NCBI RefSeq assembly: GCF_009498525.1
Contig: NZ_QSNT01000002.1
Span: 744,001-808,000, forward strand
From: Rhizobium sp. ICMP 5592
GTDB lineage: Bacteria > Pseudomonadota > Alphaproteobacteria > Rhizobiales > Rhizobiaceae
Direction of reading: 5' to 3'
Length of the DNA stretch: 64,000 nucleotides
The notes beneath the pieces are model-generated. The model was not told where the DNA came from. It saw only the letters and a list, made by a program, of their open reading frames with translations, and searched no databases. Shown one piece after another: positions 17,000 to 26,258 of this stretch. Position numbers and translations under genes: made by a program. How positions within the stretch are numbered: position 1 is the stretch's first letter; the number at the start of each line of letters is the position of its first letter.

Positions 17000-18571
17000 A
17001 TGTCTGATTATACAGACTTAGACAAGAAAGAGGATGTGCATATCCTGCACTCCATGGGCTATGCCCAGGAGTTGGAACGACGCATGAGCTCGTTCTCGAA
17101 TTTCGCCGTATCCTTTTCCATCATTTGCATTCTTTCAGGCGGTATCAACTCGCTCGCACAGGCAACCTCAGGCGCAGGTGGTGCCGCGATCGGCATCGGT
17201 TGGCCTGTCGGTTGCTTTATTTCTCTTGTCTTCGCCGTGGCGATGGCGCAGATCAGCTCGGCCTATCCGACAGCGGGCGGGCTCTATCACTGGGGCTCCA
17301 TCCTCGGCAACCGCTTTACCGGCTGGCTGACCGCCTGGTTCAACCTTCTCGGTCTCGTCACGGTTCTCGGCGCGATCAATGTCGGCACCTATTACTTCTT
17401 CATCGGTGCCTTCGGCGGCTATTTCGGCATGACCGATACGACCTTGGTCCGCATGGTGTTCCTGGTCGTCATCACCGGCCTTCAGGCGCTGGTGAACCAC
17501 ATGGGTATCGGACTGACCGCGAAGCTGACGGACTTTTCCGGCTATCTGATCTTTGCAACGTCGATCGCGCTGGCGATCGTGTGCCTGATCGCCGCACCGT
17601 CCTATGATTTTGCCCGCCTGTTCACCTTCACGAACTACTCGGGCGTGGCAACGATCGCAGCTGACGGCACGGCGACCGGCGCTCCGGTCTGGCCGCAGGT
17701 GTCCACCTTCTGGGTCTTCGCTCTCGGTCTGCTGCTGCCGATCTACACGATCACCGGCTATGACGCTTCGGCGCATACGTCGGAAGAGACCGTCAAGGCG
17801 GCTCATTCCGTTCCCCGCGGCATGGTTGCTTCCGTGCTCTGGTCGGCATTGTTCGGCTATATCATGCTGTGCTCTTTCGTGCTGATGCTCCCGAACATGG
17901 ACGATGCCGCTAAGCAGGGCTGGAACGTGTTCTTCTGGGCTATGGACGCGCAGGTGAACCCGATCGTCAAAGATATCCTGTATTTCCTGATCTTCATCAG
18001 CCAGTGGCTGTGCGGCCTGGCGACGGTCACGTCGGTCTCGCGCATGATCTTCGCGTTCTCGCGTGACGGCGGCCTTCCGGCTTCCAAGGCGCTCTCCAAG
18101 GTCAGCCCGAAATACCGCACGCCGGTTTCGGCAATCTGGGCCGGTTCGATCCTTTCGGTACTGTTCGTCTGGGGCTCTTCGCTGGTCTCAATCGGCGACA
18201 CGCCGGTCTACAGCATCGTCGTTTCGTGCACCGTCATCTTCCTCTTCTTCTCCTTCGCGATCCCGATCACGCTCGGCCTGTTCGCATGGGGCACGTCGAA
18301 GTGGGACAAGATGGGTCCGTGGAACCTCGGCGAGGGGCTGTTCAAGCTGTTTGCCGTGCTGACCGTCATCGCGATGATCATCATCTTCGTTCTCGGTATT
18401 CAGCCGCCGAATGACTGGGCGGGTATCATCACGGTCGGCTTCCTCGTGTTGACGGGAATCGTCTGGTTCGGTTTCGAGCGCCGCCGTTTCAAAGGCCCGC
18501 CGATTGGTGATGCGATCGCCAAGCGCAAGGCTGATATTGCAGCGGCGGAAGCGGCTGTCGGCGAAAGCTGA
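17000..18571 (+). CDS. Amino acid/amine permease, APC superfamily
   Basis: The 523-residue membrane protein has about 12 helices and the APC signature near the N-terminus (FAVSFSIICILSGGINSL, then a Gly-rich unwound segment). It resembles the amino-acid/GABA/choline permease group used for amines and amino acids. The ATG at 17000 follows AGGGGGA; an ATG 63 bp upstream would add a non-family leader. A hairpin (18599-18620) lies between this gene and the glutamine-synthetase-like gene. It probably imports the substrate of the pathway encoded downstream. Confidence 0.85.
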   Translation: MSDYTDLDKKEDVHILHSMGYAQELERRMSSFSNFAVSFSIICILSGGINSLAQATSGAGGAAIGIGWPVGCFISLVFAVAMAQISSAYPTAGGLYHWGSILGNRFTGWLTAWFNLLGLVTVLGAINVGTYYFFIGAFGGYFGMTDTTLVRMVFLVVITGLQALVNHMGIGLTAKLTDFSGYLIFATSIALAIVCLIAAPSYDFARLFTFTNYSGVATIAADGTATGAPVWPQVSTFWVFALGLLLPIYTITGYDASAHTSEETVKAAHSVPRGMVASVLWSALFGYIMLCSFVLMLPNMDDAAKQGWNVFFWAMDAQVNPIVKDILYFLIFISQWLCGLATVTSVSRMIFAFSRDGGLPASKALSKVSPKYRTPVSAIWAGSILSVLFVWGSSLVSIGDTPVYSIVVSCTVIFLFFSFAIPITLGLFAWGTSKWDKMGPWNLGEGLFKLFAVLTVIAMIIIFVLGIQPPNDWAGIITVGFLVLTGIVWFGFERRRFKGPPIGDAIAKRKADIAAAEAAVGES

Positions 18572-18598
18572 GGGCGGGACCACAGGTCTCAAAACCAT

Positions 18599-18623
18599 GA
18601 GGCCGCATCCGTGCGGCCTCTTT
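18599..18623 (+). terminator. Terminator or attenuator between permease and ligase genes
   Basis: GAGGCCGCA (18599-18607) pairs perfectly with TGCGGCCTC (18612-18620) around TCCG, followed by TTTC. The short T-run suggests incomplete termination, so the ligase gene 95 bp further may be partly cotranscribed. Confidence 0.6.
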
Positions 18624-18718
18624 CACCGGCACAAACGCGGCGCGGAATGCGGGTTGCTCCCGCTCGGGAATGTCGTTTTGCTGTCCGATGTCACCATTAA
18701 TGTTCAGGCGGATCAAAC

Positions 18719-20089
18719 ATGAGCACCAGCTATACGCTCGACGACCTCAGACTGGATGTGGCCGAGGGCCGCATCGACACGGTTCTGGCATGCCAGGTGG
18801 ACATGCAGGGCCGTCTGATGGGCAAACGGTTCCAGGCGGAATTCTTCGTCGAAAGCGCCTGGAAGGAAACGCATAGCTGCAACTATCTACAGGCGACCGA
18901 TATCGAGATGGAGACCGTTTCCGGCTACAAGTCGACAAGTTGGGAAAAGGGCTATGGCGACTACACGATGAAGCCGGATCTCTCGACGCTTCGCCGGATT
19001 CCCTGGCTCGAAGGCACGGCGCTTGTGCTCTGCGACGTGCTCGATCATCACACCCACGAAGAAGTGGCTCACTCGCCGCGCGCCATCCTCAAGAAGCAGG
19101 TCAAGCGCCTCGAAGCGCTGGGCATGAAGGCCTACATGGCTTCCGAGCTCGAATTCTTCCTGTTCGACCAGACCTATGACAGCGCCCGCGAGTCCGGCTA
19201 TCGCAACCTCAATCTCGTCAGCGGCTACAACGAAGACTACCACATCTTCCAGACGACCAAGGAGGAGGATGTGATGCGGGCGATCCGCAAGGGCCTGCAG
19301 GGCGCTGATATCCCGGTCGAGAATTCCAAGGGCGAGGCCTCGGCCGGCCAGGAAGAGATCAACGTTCGCTACGCCGACGCGCTTGATATGGCCGACCGCC
19401 ATGCGATCATCAAGAACGGCTGCAAGGAGATCGCCTGGGCGAAGGGCAAGGCCATTACCTTCCTTGCCAAGTGGAACTACAGCGCCGCCGGCAGCTCGTC
19501 GCATATCCACCAGTCGCTGTGGAGCGCCGACGGCAAGACGCCGCTGTTTTTCGACAAGGAAGCAGAGCATGGCATGACACCGCTGATGAAGCACTATGTC
19601 GCCGGCCTCTTGAACCATGCGAGCGAGATCACCTATTTTCTTGCGCCCTATATCAACTCCTACAAGCGTTTCGTTGCAGGCACCTTCGCGCCGACCAAGG
19701 CGATCTGGAGCACGGACAACCGCACGGCGGGCTATCGTCTCTGCGGCGCCGAGACCAAGAGCATCCGTATCGAATGCCGTGTCGGCGGCTCGGATCTCAA
19801 TCCTTATCTCGCCTTTGCCGCGCTGATCGCTGCTGGTCTTGATGGCATCGAGAACAAGCTCGAACTGGAAGCGCCTTTCGTCGGGGATGCATATGGCGCC
19901 CGCGAAGTTCGCGAAATTCCGCGCACGCTGCGTGACGCCGCAGTGGCGCTGACGAATTCGAAGATGCTGCGCGCAGCCTTCGGTGACGAGGTGATCGACC
20001 ACTATACCCGCGCTGCCGAATGGGAGCAGGAGGAGTATGACCGCCGCATCACCGATTGGGAGGTGGCGCGCGGATTTGAAAGGGCGTAA
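18719..20089 (+). CDS. Glutamine-synthetase-family gamma-glutamyl ligase (PuuA-like)
   Basis: The 456-residue protein has the glutamine synthetase fold but lacks features of the ammonium-assimilating GlnA group. The N-terminal beta-grasp contains VDMQGRLMGKRF, typical of PuuA/GlnA3/GlnA4-type ligases. The catalytic core shows SELEFFLFD, EASAGQEEINVRYADAL, SAAGSSSHIHQSLW and RIECRVGGSDLNPYLA. Such enzymes use ATP to join glutamate through its gamma-carboxyl to polyamines, ethanolamine or isopropylamine. Downstream aldehyde and alcohol dehydrogenase genes support catabolism of a glutamylated amine or amino alcohol. The exact amine is unknown. Confidence 0.85.
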   Translation: MSTSYTLDDLRLDVAEGRIDTVLACQVDMQGRLMGKRFQAEFFVESAWKETHSCNYLQATDIEMETVSGYKSTSWEKGYGDYTMKPDLSTLRRIPWLEGTALVLCDVLDHHTHEEVAHSPRAILKKQVKRLEALGMKAYMASELEFFLFDQTYDSARESGYRNLNLVSGYNEDYHIFQTTKEEDVMRAIRKGLQGADIPVENSKGEASAGQEEINVRYADALDMADRHAIIKNGCKEIAWAKGKAITFLAKWNYSAAGSSSHIHQSLWSADGKTPLFFDKEAEHGMTPLMKHYVAGLLNHASEITYFLAPYINSYKRFVAGTFAPTKAIWSTDNRTAGYRLCGAETKSIRIECRVGGSDLNPYLAFAALIAAGLDGIENKLELEAPFVGDAYGAREVREIPRTLRDAAVALTNSKMLRAAFGDEVIDHYTRAAEWEQEEYDRRITDWEVARGFERA

Positions 20090-20249
20090 GCCTGCCGTTG
20101 ATTATGAACCCTGCCCAATTTTCGTCGCCGGACAAGGGCAGGAAAGACGGCTGTGGTGAAACGCCTCTTTCGGCGGCGCAGGGCTTGCGGGAATCTTCTT
20201 CGCGGCCAGCCGAAAATATGTTCGTGACTATAAAAACAGGATTTCGATC

Positions 20250-21635
20250 ATGACCATGATCACATGCGTATCCCCGGTGAACGGCGAGGTTTATGCGGAG
20301 CGCCCGGCACTGTCGCTGGAGACCGCCAAGGACGTGGTGGCGCGCGCCCGCAAGGCGCAGAAGGATTGGGCGCGTCGTCCGCTGGAGGATCGCGTTCAGT
20401 TGGTGCTGAAAGGCGTCGCGCGTCTCAACGAAATGGCCGATGTCGTCGTACCGGAACTTTCCTGGCAGATGGGGCGGCCGATCAAGTATGGCGGCGAATA
20501 TCGCGGCTTCAATGAGCGCTCGAACTATGTTGCTTCGATCGCAGCCGATGCGCTGGCGCCGCTGGTGGTGGAGGACAGCGCGAATTTCGCGCGGCGAATC
20601 GAGCGTGAGCCGCATGGCGTCGTCTTTGTCATCGCACCGTGGAACTATCCCTATATGACGGCGATCAATACGATCGCGCCGGCGTTGATGGCCGGCAATA
20701 CCGTCATTCTGAAGCATGCCAGCCAAACACTTCTGGTGGGTGAGCGGCTGGTGCAGGCTTTTGTCGAGGTCGGCGTTCCCGCCGATGTTTTCCAGAACGT
20801 CTTCCTCGATCACGCGACGACCTCGGCGCTGATTGCTGCCGGTAGCTTCAACTTCGTCAACTTCACCGGTTCGGTCGAAGGCGGACGCTCGATCGAGCGC
20901 GCTGCTGCCGGAACCTTCACCAGCCTCGGCCTCGAGCTTGGCGGCAAGGATCCGGGCTATGTCATGGAAGATGCAGACCTTGAGGCCGCCGTCGACACGC
21001 TGATGGACGGCGCGACCTTCAATTCCGGCCAATGCTGCTGCGGCATCGAGCGTATCTATGTGCATGAATCGCTCTACGACGCCTTCGTCGAGAAGTCGGT
21101 CGCCTGGGTGTCGAACTATAAGCTCGGCAACCCCCTCGATCCGGAAACCACGCTCGGACCGATGGCGCACAAGCGCTTCGCCAAGGTGGTGCGCGAGCAG
21201 ATCGCCGATGCCGTCGCGAAGGGCGCCAAGGCGCTGGTCGATCCCAAGCTTTTCCCGGCCGATGATGGCGGGGCCTATCTCGCGCCGCAGGTTCTCGTCA
21301 ATGTCGATCACTCCATGGCCTTCATGCGTGAGGAAACCTTCGGCCCAGCCGTCGGTATCATGAAGGTGAAGAGCGATGCGGAAGCGCTGGAACTGATGAA
21401 TGACAGCCCCTATGGCTTGACGGCGTCGCTCTGGACCAAGGATGTCGAGCGCGCCGCACGCATTGGCCGCGACATCGAAACCGGCACGGTCTTCATGAAC
21501 CGCGCCGACTATCTCGACCCGGCGCTGTGCTGGACCGGCGTCAAGGAAACTGGTCGTGGCGGTTCGCTCTCCGTCATCGGTTTCCACAATCTGACGCGCC
21601 CGAAATCCTACCATCTGAAGAAAGTAACAGCATGA
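20250..21635 (+). CDS. NAD(P)-dependent aldehyde dehydrogenase
   Basis: The 461-residue protein has the ALDH fold. IAPWNYPYMTAINTIAPALM is the cofactor and substrate-tunnel motif, FTGSVEGGRSI the glycine motif, LELGGKDPGYV carries the general-base Glu, and FNSGQCCCGIERIYV carries the catalytic Cys. It should oxidise a (gamma-glutamylamino) aldehyde to the acid, like PuuC in putrescine breakdown. It follows the ligase gene by 160 bp and overlaps the alcohol dehydrogenase gene by ATGA. A second ATG two codons in (20256) is an alternative start. Confidence 0.88.
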   Translation: MTMITCVSPVNGEVYAERPALSLETAKDVVARARKAQKDWARRPLEDRVQLVLKGVARLNEMADVVVPELSWQMGRPIKYGGEYRGFNERSNYVASIAADALAPLVVEDSANFARRIEREPHGVVFVIAPWNYPYMTAINTIAPALMAGNTVILKHASQTLLVGERLVQAFVEVGVPADVFQNVFLDHATTSALIAAGSFNFVNFTGSVEGGRSIERAAAGTFTSLGLELGGKDPGYVMEDADLEAAVDTLMDGATFNSGQCCCGIERIYVHESLYDAFVEKSVAWVSNYKLGNPLDPETTLGPMAHKRFAKVVREQIADAVAKGAKALVDPKLFPADDGGAYLAPQVLVNVDHSMAFMREETFGPAVGIMKVKSDAEALELMNDSPYGLTASLWTKDVERAARIGRDIETGTVFMNRADYLDPALCWTGVKETGRGGSLSVIGFHNLTRPKSYHLKKVTA

Positions 21636-22780
21636 GCACTATCTCAGCCAATTGGAGCTATCCTACCGCCTTCAAGCTCGGTCGCGGCCGGATCACGGAA
21701 CTGGCGGATGCCTGCAAGAGCCTGGGGATCAAAAAGCCGCTGCTGATCACCGACCGGGGCCTAGCCTCGATGGCGATCACCAAGACGGCGCTGGATATTC
21801 TCGAGGATGCCGGTCTCGGTCGCGCCATCTTCGCCGATGTCGATCCCAATCCGAACGAAAAGAATCTCGAAGCCGGCGTCAAGGCATTCAAGGATGGCGG
21901 TCATGACGGCGTCGTTGCTTTCGGCGGTGGCTCCGGCCTCGATCTCGGCAAGTGCGTTGCCTTCATGGCCGGTCAGACCCGTCCGGTCTGGGATTTCGAG
22001 GATATCGGCGATTGGTGGACCCGCGCCGATGTCGAGGGCATTGCCCCGATCGTCGCCGTGCCGACGACGGCCGGCACTGGCTCGGAAGTCGGCCGCGCCA
22101 GCGTCATCACCAATTCCCAGACGCATGTGAAGAAAATCATCTTCCATCCGAAGTTCCTGCCGGGTGTGGTCATCGCCGATCCGGAACTGACTGTAGGCAT
22201 GCCGAAGGTCATTACGGCCGGCACCGGCATGGATGCGTTTGCGCATTGCCTGGAAGCCTATTCCTCATCCTTCTATCATCCGATGTCGGCTGGCATCGCG
22301 CTGGAAGGCATGCGGTTGGTCAAGGAATTCTTGCCGCGCGCCTATAGGGAGGGGACCGATCTTGAAGCCCGCGCCAACATGATGAGCGCTGCCGCCATGG
22401 GCGCCGTCGCCTTTCAGAAGGGCCTCGGCGCTATTCACGCGCTGTCGCACCCGATCGGCGCCGTCTACAACACACATCACGGCATGACCAATGCTGTCGT
22501 CATGCCGGCTGTCCTGCGCTTCAATCGCAAGGCCATCGAAGACAAAATCGCCCGCGCCGCCGCCTATCTCGGCATTTCCGGCGGTTTCGACGGCTTCTAT
22601 GACTACGTGCTGCAGCTGCGTGCTGAACTCGGCGTTCCCGAAAGCCTCTCGGCCATGGGTATCGCGCCGGACCGCATCGATGAACTCTCGGCCATGGCGA
22701 TCGAGGATCCCAGCGCCGGTGGCAATCCGGTCCCGATGACGCTTGAGAACACCAAAGCGCTGTTCCGCGATTGCTTTTAG
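21632..22780 (+). CDS. Iron-containing alcohol dehydrogenase
   Basis: The 382-residue protein belongs to the group III (Fe-ADH) family. GGGSGLDLGKCVAFM is the NAD-binding loop, PTTAGTGSEVGRASVI follows, and the metal ligands fall in DAFAHCLEAY and GLGAIHALSHPIGAVYNTHHG (Asp/His). The ATG at 21632 overlaps the aldehyde dehydrogenase stop, so the two are coupled. An alcohol dehydrogenase plus an aldehyde dehydrogenase next to a gamma-glutamyl ligase points to an amino alcohol rather than a simple diamine. Alcohol oxidation is the simplest reading, though aldehyde reduction is possible. Confidence 0.88.
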   Translation: MSTISANWSYPTAFKLGRGRITELADACKSLGIKKPLLITDRGLASMAITKTALDILEDAGLGRAIFADVDPNPNEKNLEAGVKAFKDGGHDGVVAFGGGSGLDLGKCVAFMAGQTRPVWDFEDIGDWWTRADVEGIAPIVAVPTTAGTGSEVGRASVITNSQTHVKKIIFHPKFLPGVVIADPELTVGMPKVITAGTGMDAFAHCLEAYSSSFYHPMSAGIALEGMRLVKEFLPRAYREGTDLEARANMMSAAAMGAVAFQKGLGAIHALSHPIGAVYNTHHGMTNAVVMPAVLRFNRKAIEDKIARAAAYLGISGGFDGFYDYVLQLRAELGVPESLSAMGIAPDRIDELSAMAIEDPSAGGNPVPMTLENTKALFRDCF

Positions 22781-22835
22781 AAGACCATTGGTGCGCCGTG
22801 ACTGGATTGCGGCGCTTCGACCACCTTGAGATAAC

Positions 22836-22873
22836 AAAAAGGGCCGCTGGGAGATTTCCCGGCGGCCCTTTTT
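22836..22873. terminator. Strong bidirectional terminator
   Basis: AAAAAGGGCCGC (22836-22847) pairs with GCGGCCCTTTTT (22862-22873). A/T runs flank both sides, so it ends the alcohol dehydrogenase transcript and the convergent L,D-transpeptidase transcript. Confidence 0.9.
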
Positions 22874-22891
22874 GTTTGTTTAGACCGCCAA

Positions 22892-24319
22892 TCAATCCAC
22901 AAATTCGACAACCACGCCGGGCTTGACCATCTTGGCGAGCGCGGTAGCGTCCCAGTTGGTGAGGCGCACGCAGCCGTGGCTTTGTGATTTGCCGATCTTC
23001 GAGGGCTCGGGCGTGCCGTGGATGCCGTAGGTCGGTTTCGACAGCGCCATCCAGACTGTGCCGACTGGGCCGTTCGGGCCGGGCGGAATGTCGAGGATCT
23101 TGTCGTTGGTGCCCTGCTTGAAATTGATCTTCGGATTGTAAGTGTAGCCCGGATTGAAGGCGACGCGCTCAACGGTGACCGTGCCGGAGGGCGAGGGCGT
23201 GTCGGTCGAGCCGATGCTGGCGGGATAGGCAGCGATCAGCGTGCCGTTGGCGTCATAGGCGAAGACCTGCTTGCGGCCCTTGTCGGCGAGAATTTTCGCG
23301 ACGGTGCCGGTCTTGGTCGGCCCAGTATTGACCACCTTGATCGTGCTGCCCGGGACGGTGAAGTCGACGCCGGGATTGAGCTCCTTCAGATAGCCCTCAT
23401 CCATATGGAAGCGTTCGGCCAGCATTTCCGTGGTCGAGGTATAACCAAGCGACGGCATCTGGGCCTTTTCGGCATAATCCTCGGGGATCGACGCGACGTA
23501 AGGGCCGGCGGCATCGGCGGGCGTGATCGTGTAATTGATGATCGGCATGCCACCCGAAAGGCGCAGCTGCTCGAGGATCGAATCCGTATCCTTCGGATCA
23601 AGCGTCTGGCCGGTCATCTGCTGATACGCGTAAATGGCCTTGGTGACATTGCCGCCCATCCGGCCATCGATGGCGCCTGGCGAAATGCCTTGGCGAGCGA
23701 GGAAGACCTCAATCGCCGTGATCTCCATCTTCGACTTGCCCTTCAGCGTGATGACCGGCTCGGCCGGCGGCTTGCGCTGGACATCCGGCGTCTGCTGCGG
23801 ATCGATCGAGGCGTAGTCGTTGCCGTTCGGATTCGTCTGACCTTGCTGGGATTGCGTATTCGGCAGGGCCTGGTCGTCGAGCGGCACGCGCTGAATGGAA
23901 CTGTCGCGCGGGATGCCACCGGTAATGACGCTGCTGTCGCTCCCGTCGCCGCGATACTGCCGATAGTCGCGGTAGTCGCCATTGTTGGAAAGCTGCGTGT
24001 CGCCATAGCGGCCGCTGTCGCTATAACCATTGTCACCATAGGCGTCGTGCGCCGGCGCCTGAGGATAGTAAGTGCTGGCCCGCATCTCGGTGGCGACGAC
24101 ATTGCCGTAGCGGTCGACCAAGACGCGCCGGCCACGTCCGTCGCGCGTTCTCACGTAATCCTGCTCTGAATACTGATCGAGAATTCGCCCATCCGGCGTG
24201 ACCAGAACGACATCGTTGCTCCCGCCGCGATAATACTGCGCCTGCGCATCGGTCAATGCGAGAGCGGATGCCGTGGCCGTCAGGGCCAAAGAAAGGCTTA
24301 TTTTCAGGAACCGGTTCAC
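22892..24319 (-). CDS. L,D-transpeptidase (YkuD) with peptidoglycan-binding domain
   Basis: The 475-residue exported protein forms 3-3 cross-links or attaches proteins to peptidoglycan. A signal peptide (VNRFLKISLSLALTATASAL) precedes a Tyr/Arg/Asp/Gly-rich, probably disordered stretch (about residues 30-150). Then come a peptidoglycan-binding helix bundle (AIEVFLARQGISPGAIDGRM) and the YkuD domain. The catalytic motif SQSHGCVRLTNWDA sits near residue 455, with the upstream HGTPEPSKIG. GTG 24319 is chosen since GAGGA lies 10 nt ahead and the residues right after form the signal peptide; ATG 24358 has no Shine-Dalgarno. Confidence 0.88.
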   Translation of the reverse strand: MNRFLKISLSLALTATASALALTDAQAQYYRGGSNDVVLVTPDGRILDQYSEQDYVRTRDGRGRRVLVDRYGNVVATEMRASTYYPQAPAHDAYGDNGYSDSGRYGDTQLSNNGDYRDYRQYRGDGSDSSVITGGIPRDSSIQRVPLDDQALPNTQSQQGQTNPNGNDYASIDPQQTPDVQRKPPAEPVITLKGKSKMEITAIEVFLARQGISPGAIDGRMGGNVTKAIYAYQQMTGQTLDPKDTDSILEQLRLSGGMPIINYTITPADAAGPYVASIPEDYAEKAQMPSLGYTSTTEMLAERFHMDEGYLKELNPGVDFTVPGSTIKVVNTGPTKTGTVAKILADKGRKQVFAYDANGTLIAAYPASIGSTDTPSPSGTVTVERVAFNPGYTYNPKINFKQGTNDKILDIPPGPNGPVGTVWMALSKPTYGIHGTPEPSKIGKSQSHGCVRLTNWDATALAKMVKPGVVVEFVD

Positions 24320-24545
24320 GTCAGTCGAATCCTCGGATGGTGGCTGGCCGACACACACATGGCAATTTTGACACTAGTGTGGAATTTAAGATTATCATGC
24401 TGAATAAAATATAAAAATTTGTGTGATGAAGGCGTCAAGTTAACGTTCGGTAAGAGAAATCGCCATTTATTCTTGCCGCGCGCCATTTCGAGACCAGTTT
24501 CGGATGGGTGGCCAATCAGACGCCGACCAGGGAGAATTGCGAGAC

Positions 24546-25385
24546 ATGATCGACTTTGCCGCGGCCAAAGGGCCGAAACTAACGCTGGACGAAAGCTCCG
24601 TGCTGGATATCGGCGCCTGCGTCGTCGACGGCAACAATCTTGCGCCGGGACGCGCCATCCCCGATGACGGCGACCCGCGCATCGATCATTCCCTGGAAGG
24701 CTTTCTCTTCACCTGCGGCCCAGACCACATCCGTCATCCGCAGCCGATGTCGGGTGCCTTCGAGGGCAGGCGTTATCCGTTGCACGGTTCCTTCTCCTCG
24801 CATCCGGCCAAAATTCTCTGGACCCGGTTCGAGGATGGTAATGCCGAGTGCCGTGCCGATATCGATGTCATCACCGCCGAAGGGCGCACGGCGCGGCTTG
24901 AGCGCCATTGGCGGATCGATGGCGCCACGGGCGAGGTTTCGCTCATCGATCGCGTCGTCAACACCAGCACCGAAGCGATGCCCGTTTTCCTGATGTATCA
25001 TATGAATGTCGGCGGCAAATGGTTCGATGACGGCGTCCGCCTTTCCGGGCAGATGTTGGAGAACGGCGGCTTTCCCTGGACTTTCGGCGAGCAGCATGGT
25101 GGGATTTTCTGCGTGCCGGCAGCGGGGAAGGGTGAGGATTGGTCGGAGCTGAGCCTCGGGCCGATCGCCGCCATCGGCGGCAAGTCGCTAAGGGTGCGAT
25201 TCGGCACGGAGACGCTGCCGTTCCTGCAGGTCTGGCGCAATCAGCGTGCGCCGGCACATGTCCTCGGCATCGAGCCTGTTTCGCACCGCTGGGTGCCGCG
25301 TGACGAACTGGAGGAGGCAGGCGAATTCAATATTCTTCAGCCCGGCGAAGCCAGGAGTTTCTCACTCAACTTTGCCTTCGTCTGA
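24546..25385 (+). CDS. Aldose-1-epimerase-like protein (DUF4432 group)
   Basis: The 279-residue protein resembles the galactose-mutarotase-like DUF4432 family: LTLDESSVLDIGACVVDGNN at the start, SFSSHPAKILW, ERHWRIDGATGEVSLIDRVV, MYHMNVGG and LGIEPVSHR. Members are thought to interconvert anomers or epimers of sugars, but few are characterised. AGGGAGA precedes the ATG at 24546; the upstream ATG at 24504 lies within that leader. It heads a plus-strand run with a sulfurtransferase-like protein and a RidA protein, and no sugar pathway is adjacent. Confidence 0.75.
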   Translation: MIDFAAAKGPKLTLDESSVLDIGACVVDGNNLAPGRAIPDDGDPRIDHSLEGFLFTCGPDHIRHPQPMSGAFEGRRYPLHGSFSSHPAKILWTRFEDGNAECRADIDVITAEGRTARLERHWRIDGATGEVSLIDRVVNTSTEAMPVFLMYHMNVGGKWFDDGVRLSGQMLENGGFPWTFGEQHGGIFCVPAAGKGEDWSELSLGPIAAIGGKSLRVRFGTETLPFLQVWRNQRAPAHVLGIEPVSHRWVPRDELEEAGEFNILQPGEARSFSLNFAFV

Positions 25386-25457
25386 GGGCTTCAGCGGTTG
25401 ACGCTCGCTTTGTGGCGGCGTAGATCAAAGCCCTCGGTTTTATAGAGGAAGCGAACG

Positions 25458-25796
25458 ATGGATATCCGCCCGATCGACGACGAATACTCGGTTTCCGGCC
25501 AGATCAGTCTGGAGGATCTCGACCAGATCAAGGCCTTGGGTTTCAAGTCGCTCGTCTGCCATCGTCCGGACAATGAAAGCCCGGACCAGACGCCGTTCGC
25601 CGTCATCGAAGCGCGCGCCAAGGAGCTTGGCCTCGAAATCACCCATGTGCCTGTCGGGCCGATGGGCGTGACCGAAGAGGCCGTGCAGGGCATGGTCGAT
25701 GCGCTCGACGAGTTTCCGCGCCCGATGCTCGGCTATTGCCGCTCCGGCGCGCGCTCGACCGCGATCTATCAGAAGACGCATCATATTCGCGGCTGA
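25458..25796 (+). CDS. TIGR01244/Blh-type sulfurtransferase-phosphatase-like protein
   Basis: The 112-residue protein is a small rhodanese/dual-specificity-phosphatase-like domain. The active-site loop GYCRSGARSTAIYQK carries Cys-X4-Arg, typical of the family named beta-lactamase hydrolase-like. In other rhizobia a version is fused to a metallo-beta-lactamase in sulfide handling; here it stands alone. A short alpha/beta sandwich (SGQISLEDLDQIKALGFKSL) precedes the loop. Actual substrate unknown. Confidence 0.75.
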   Translation: MDIRPIDDEYSVSGQISLEDLDQIKALGFKSLVCHRPDNESPDQTPFAVIEARAKELGLEITHVPVGPMGVTEEAVQGMVDALDEFPRPMLGYCRSGARSTAIYQKTHHIRG

Positions 25797-25890
25797 ACGG
25801 CCGCTTCCCGAACATAGACGAGCTTTTGGGCGTTGCTGGTGAGCAGCGCCCGGTTTGCGACCCGTCCACGGACAACATCAGGAGAGAACC

Positions 25891-26235
25891 ATGAGCATCA
25901 AGCGTATCGACGTCGGAGCCCGCATGAGCGGCGCCGTCATCCACGGCAACACCGTTTACCTCGCCGGCCAGGTTGGCGAAGGCGCAAGCGTTACGGATCA
26001 GTGCAAGTCGGCGCTGGCAGAAGTCGATCGCCTGCTGGCTGCTTCCGGCTCCAGCAAGTCGAAGATCCTGCAGACGCTGATCTATCTCGCCGATATCGCC
26101 GACTTCGCCGAAATGAACGCCGCCTGGGAAGCCTGGGTCGACCCGGCCAACACGCCGGCTCGCGCCACCAGCGAAGCCAAGCTCGCTGCGCCGAAGTACA
26201 AGGTCGAGTTCATCGTCACCGCCGCGATCGACTAA
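25891..26235 (+). CDS. RidA/YjgF-family enamine/imine deaminase
   Basis: The 114-residue protein has the RidA fold (IHGNTVYLAGQVGEG, LIYLADIADFAEMNAAW, ARATSEAKLAAPKYKVEFIV). RidA proteins clear reactive 2-aminoacrylate formed by PLP enzymes. The subgroup with CKSALAEVDRLLAASGSSKS can lack the catalytic Arg of archetypal RidA; the Arg of ARATSEAKL is present here at the usual place. The start ATG follows AGGAGAG. A terminator ends the transcript 24 bp later. Confidence 0.85.
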   Translation: MSIKRIDVGARMSGAVIHGNTVYLAGQVGEGASVTDQCKSALAEVDRLLAASGSSKSKILQTLIYLADIADFAEMNAAWEAWVDPANTPARATSEAKLAAPKYKVEFIVTAAID

Positions 26236-26258
26236 TTCGATCTGACGTGTTTTATCGT

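Noticed and set aside
20049..21614. 521-codon minus-strand frame opposite the aldehyde dehydrogenase gene
   Set aside because: Antisense shadow of a gene with clear ALDH catalytic motifs; composition is Arg/His/Asp-rich as expected for a complement frame.
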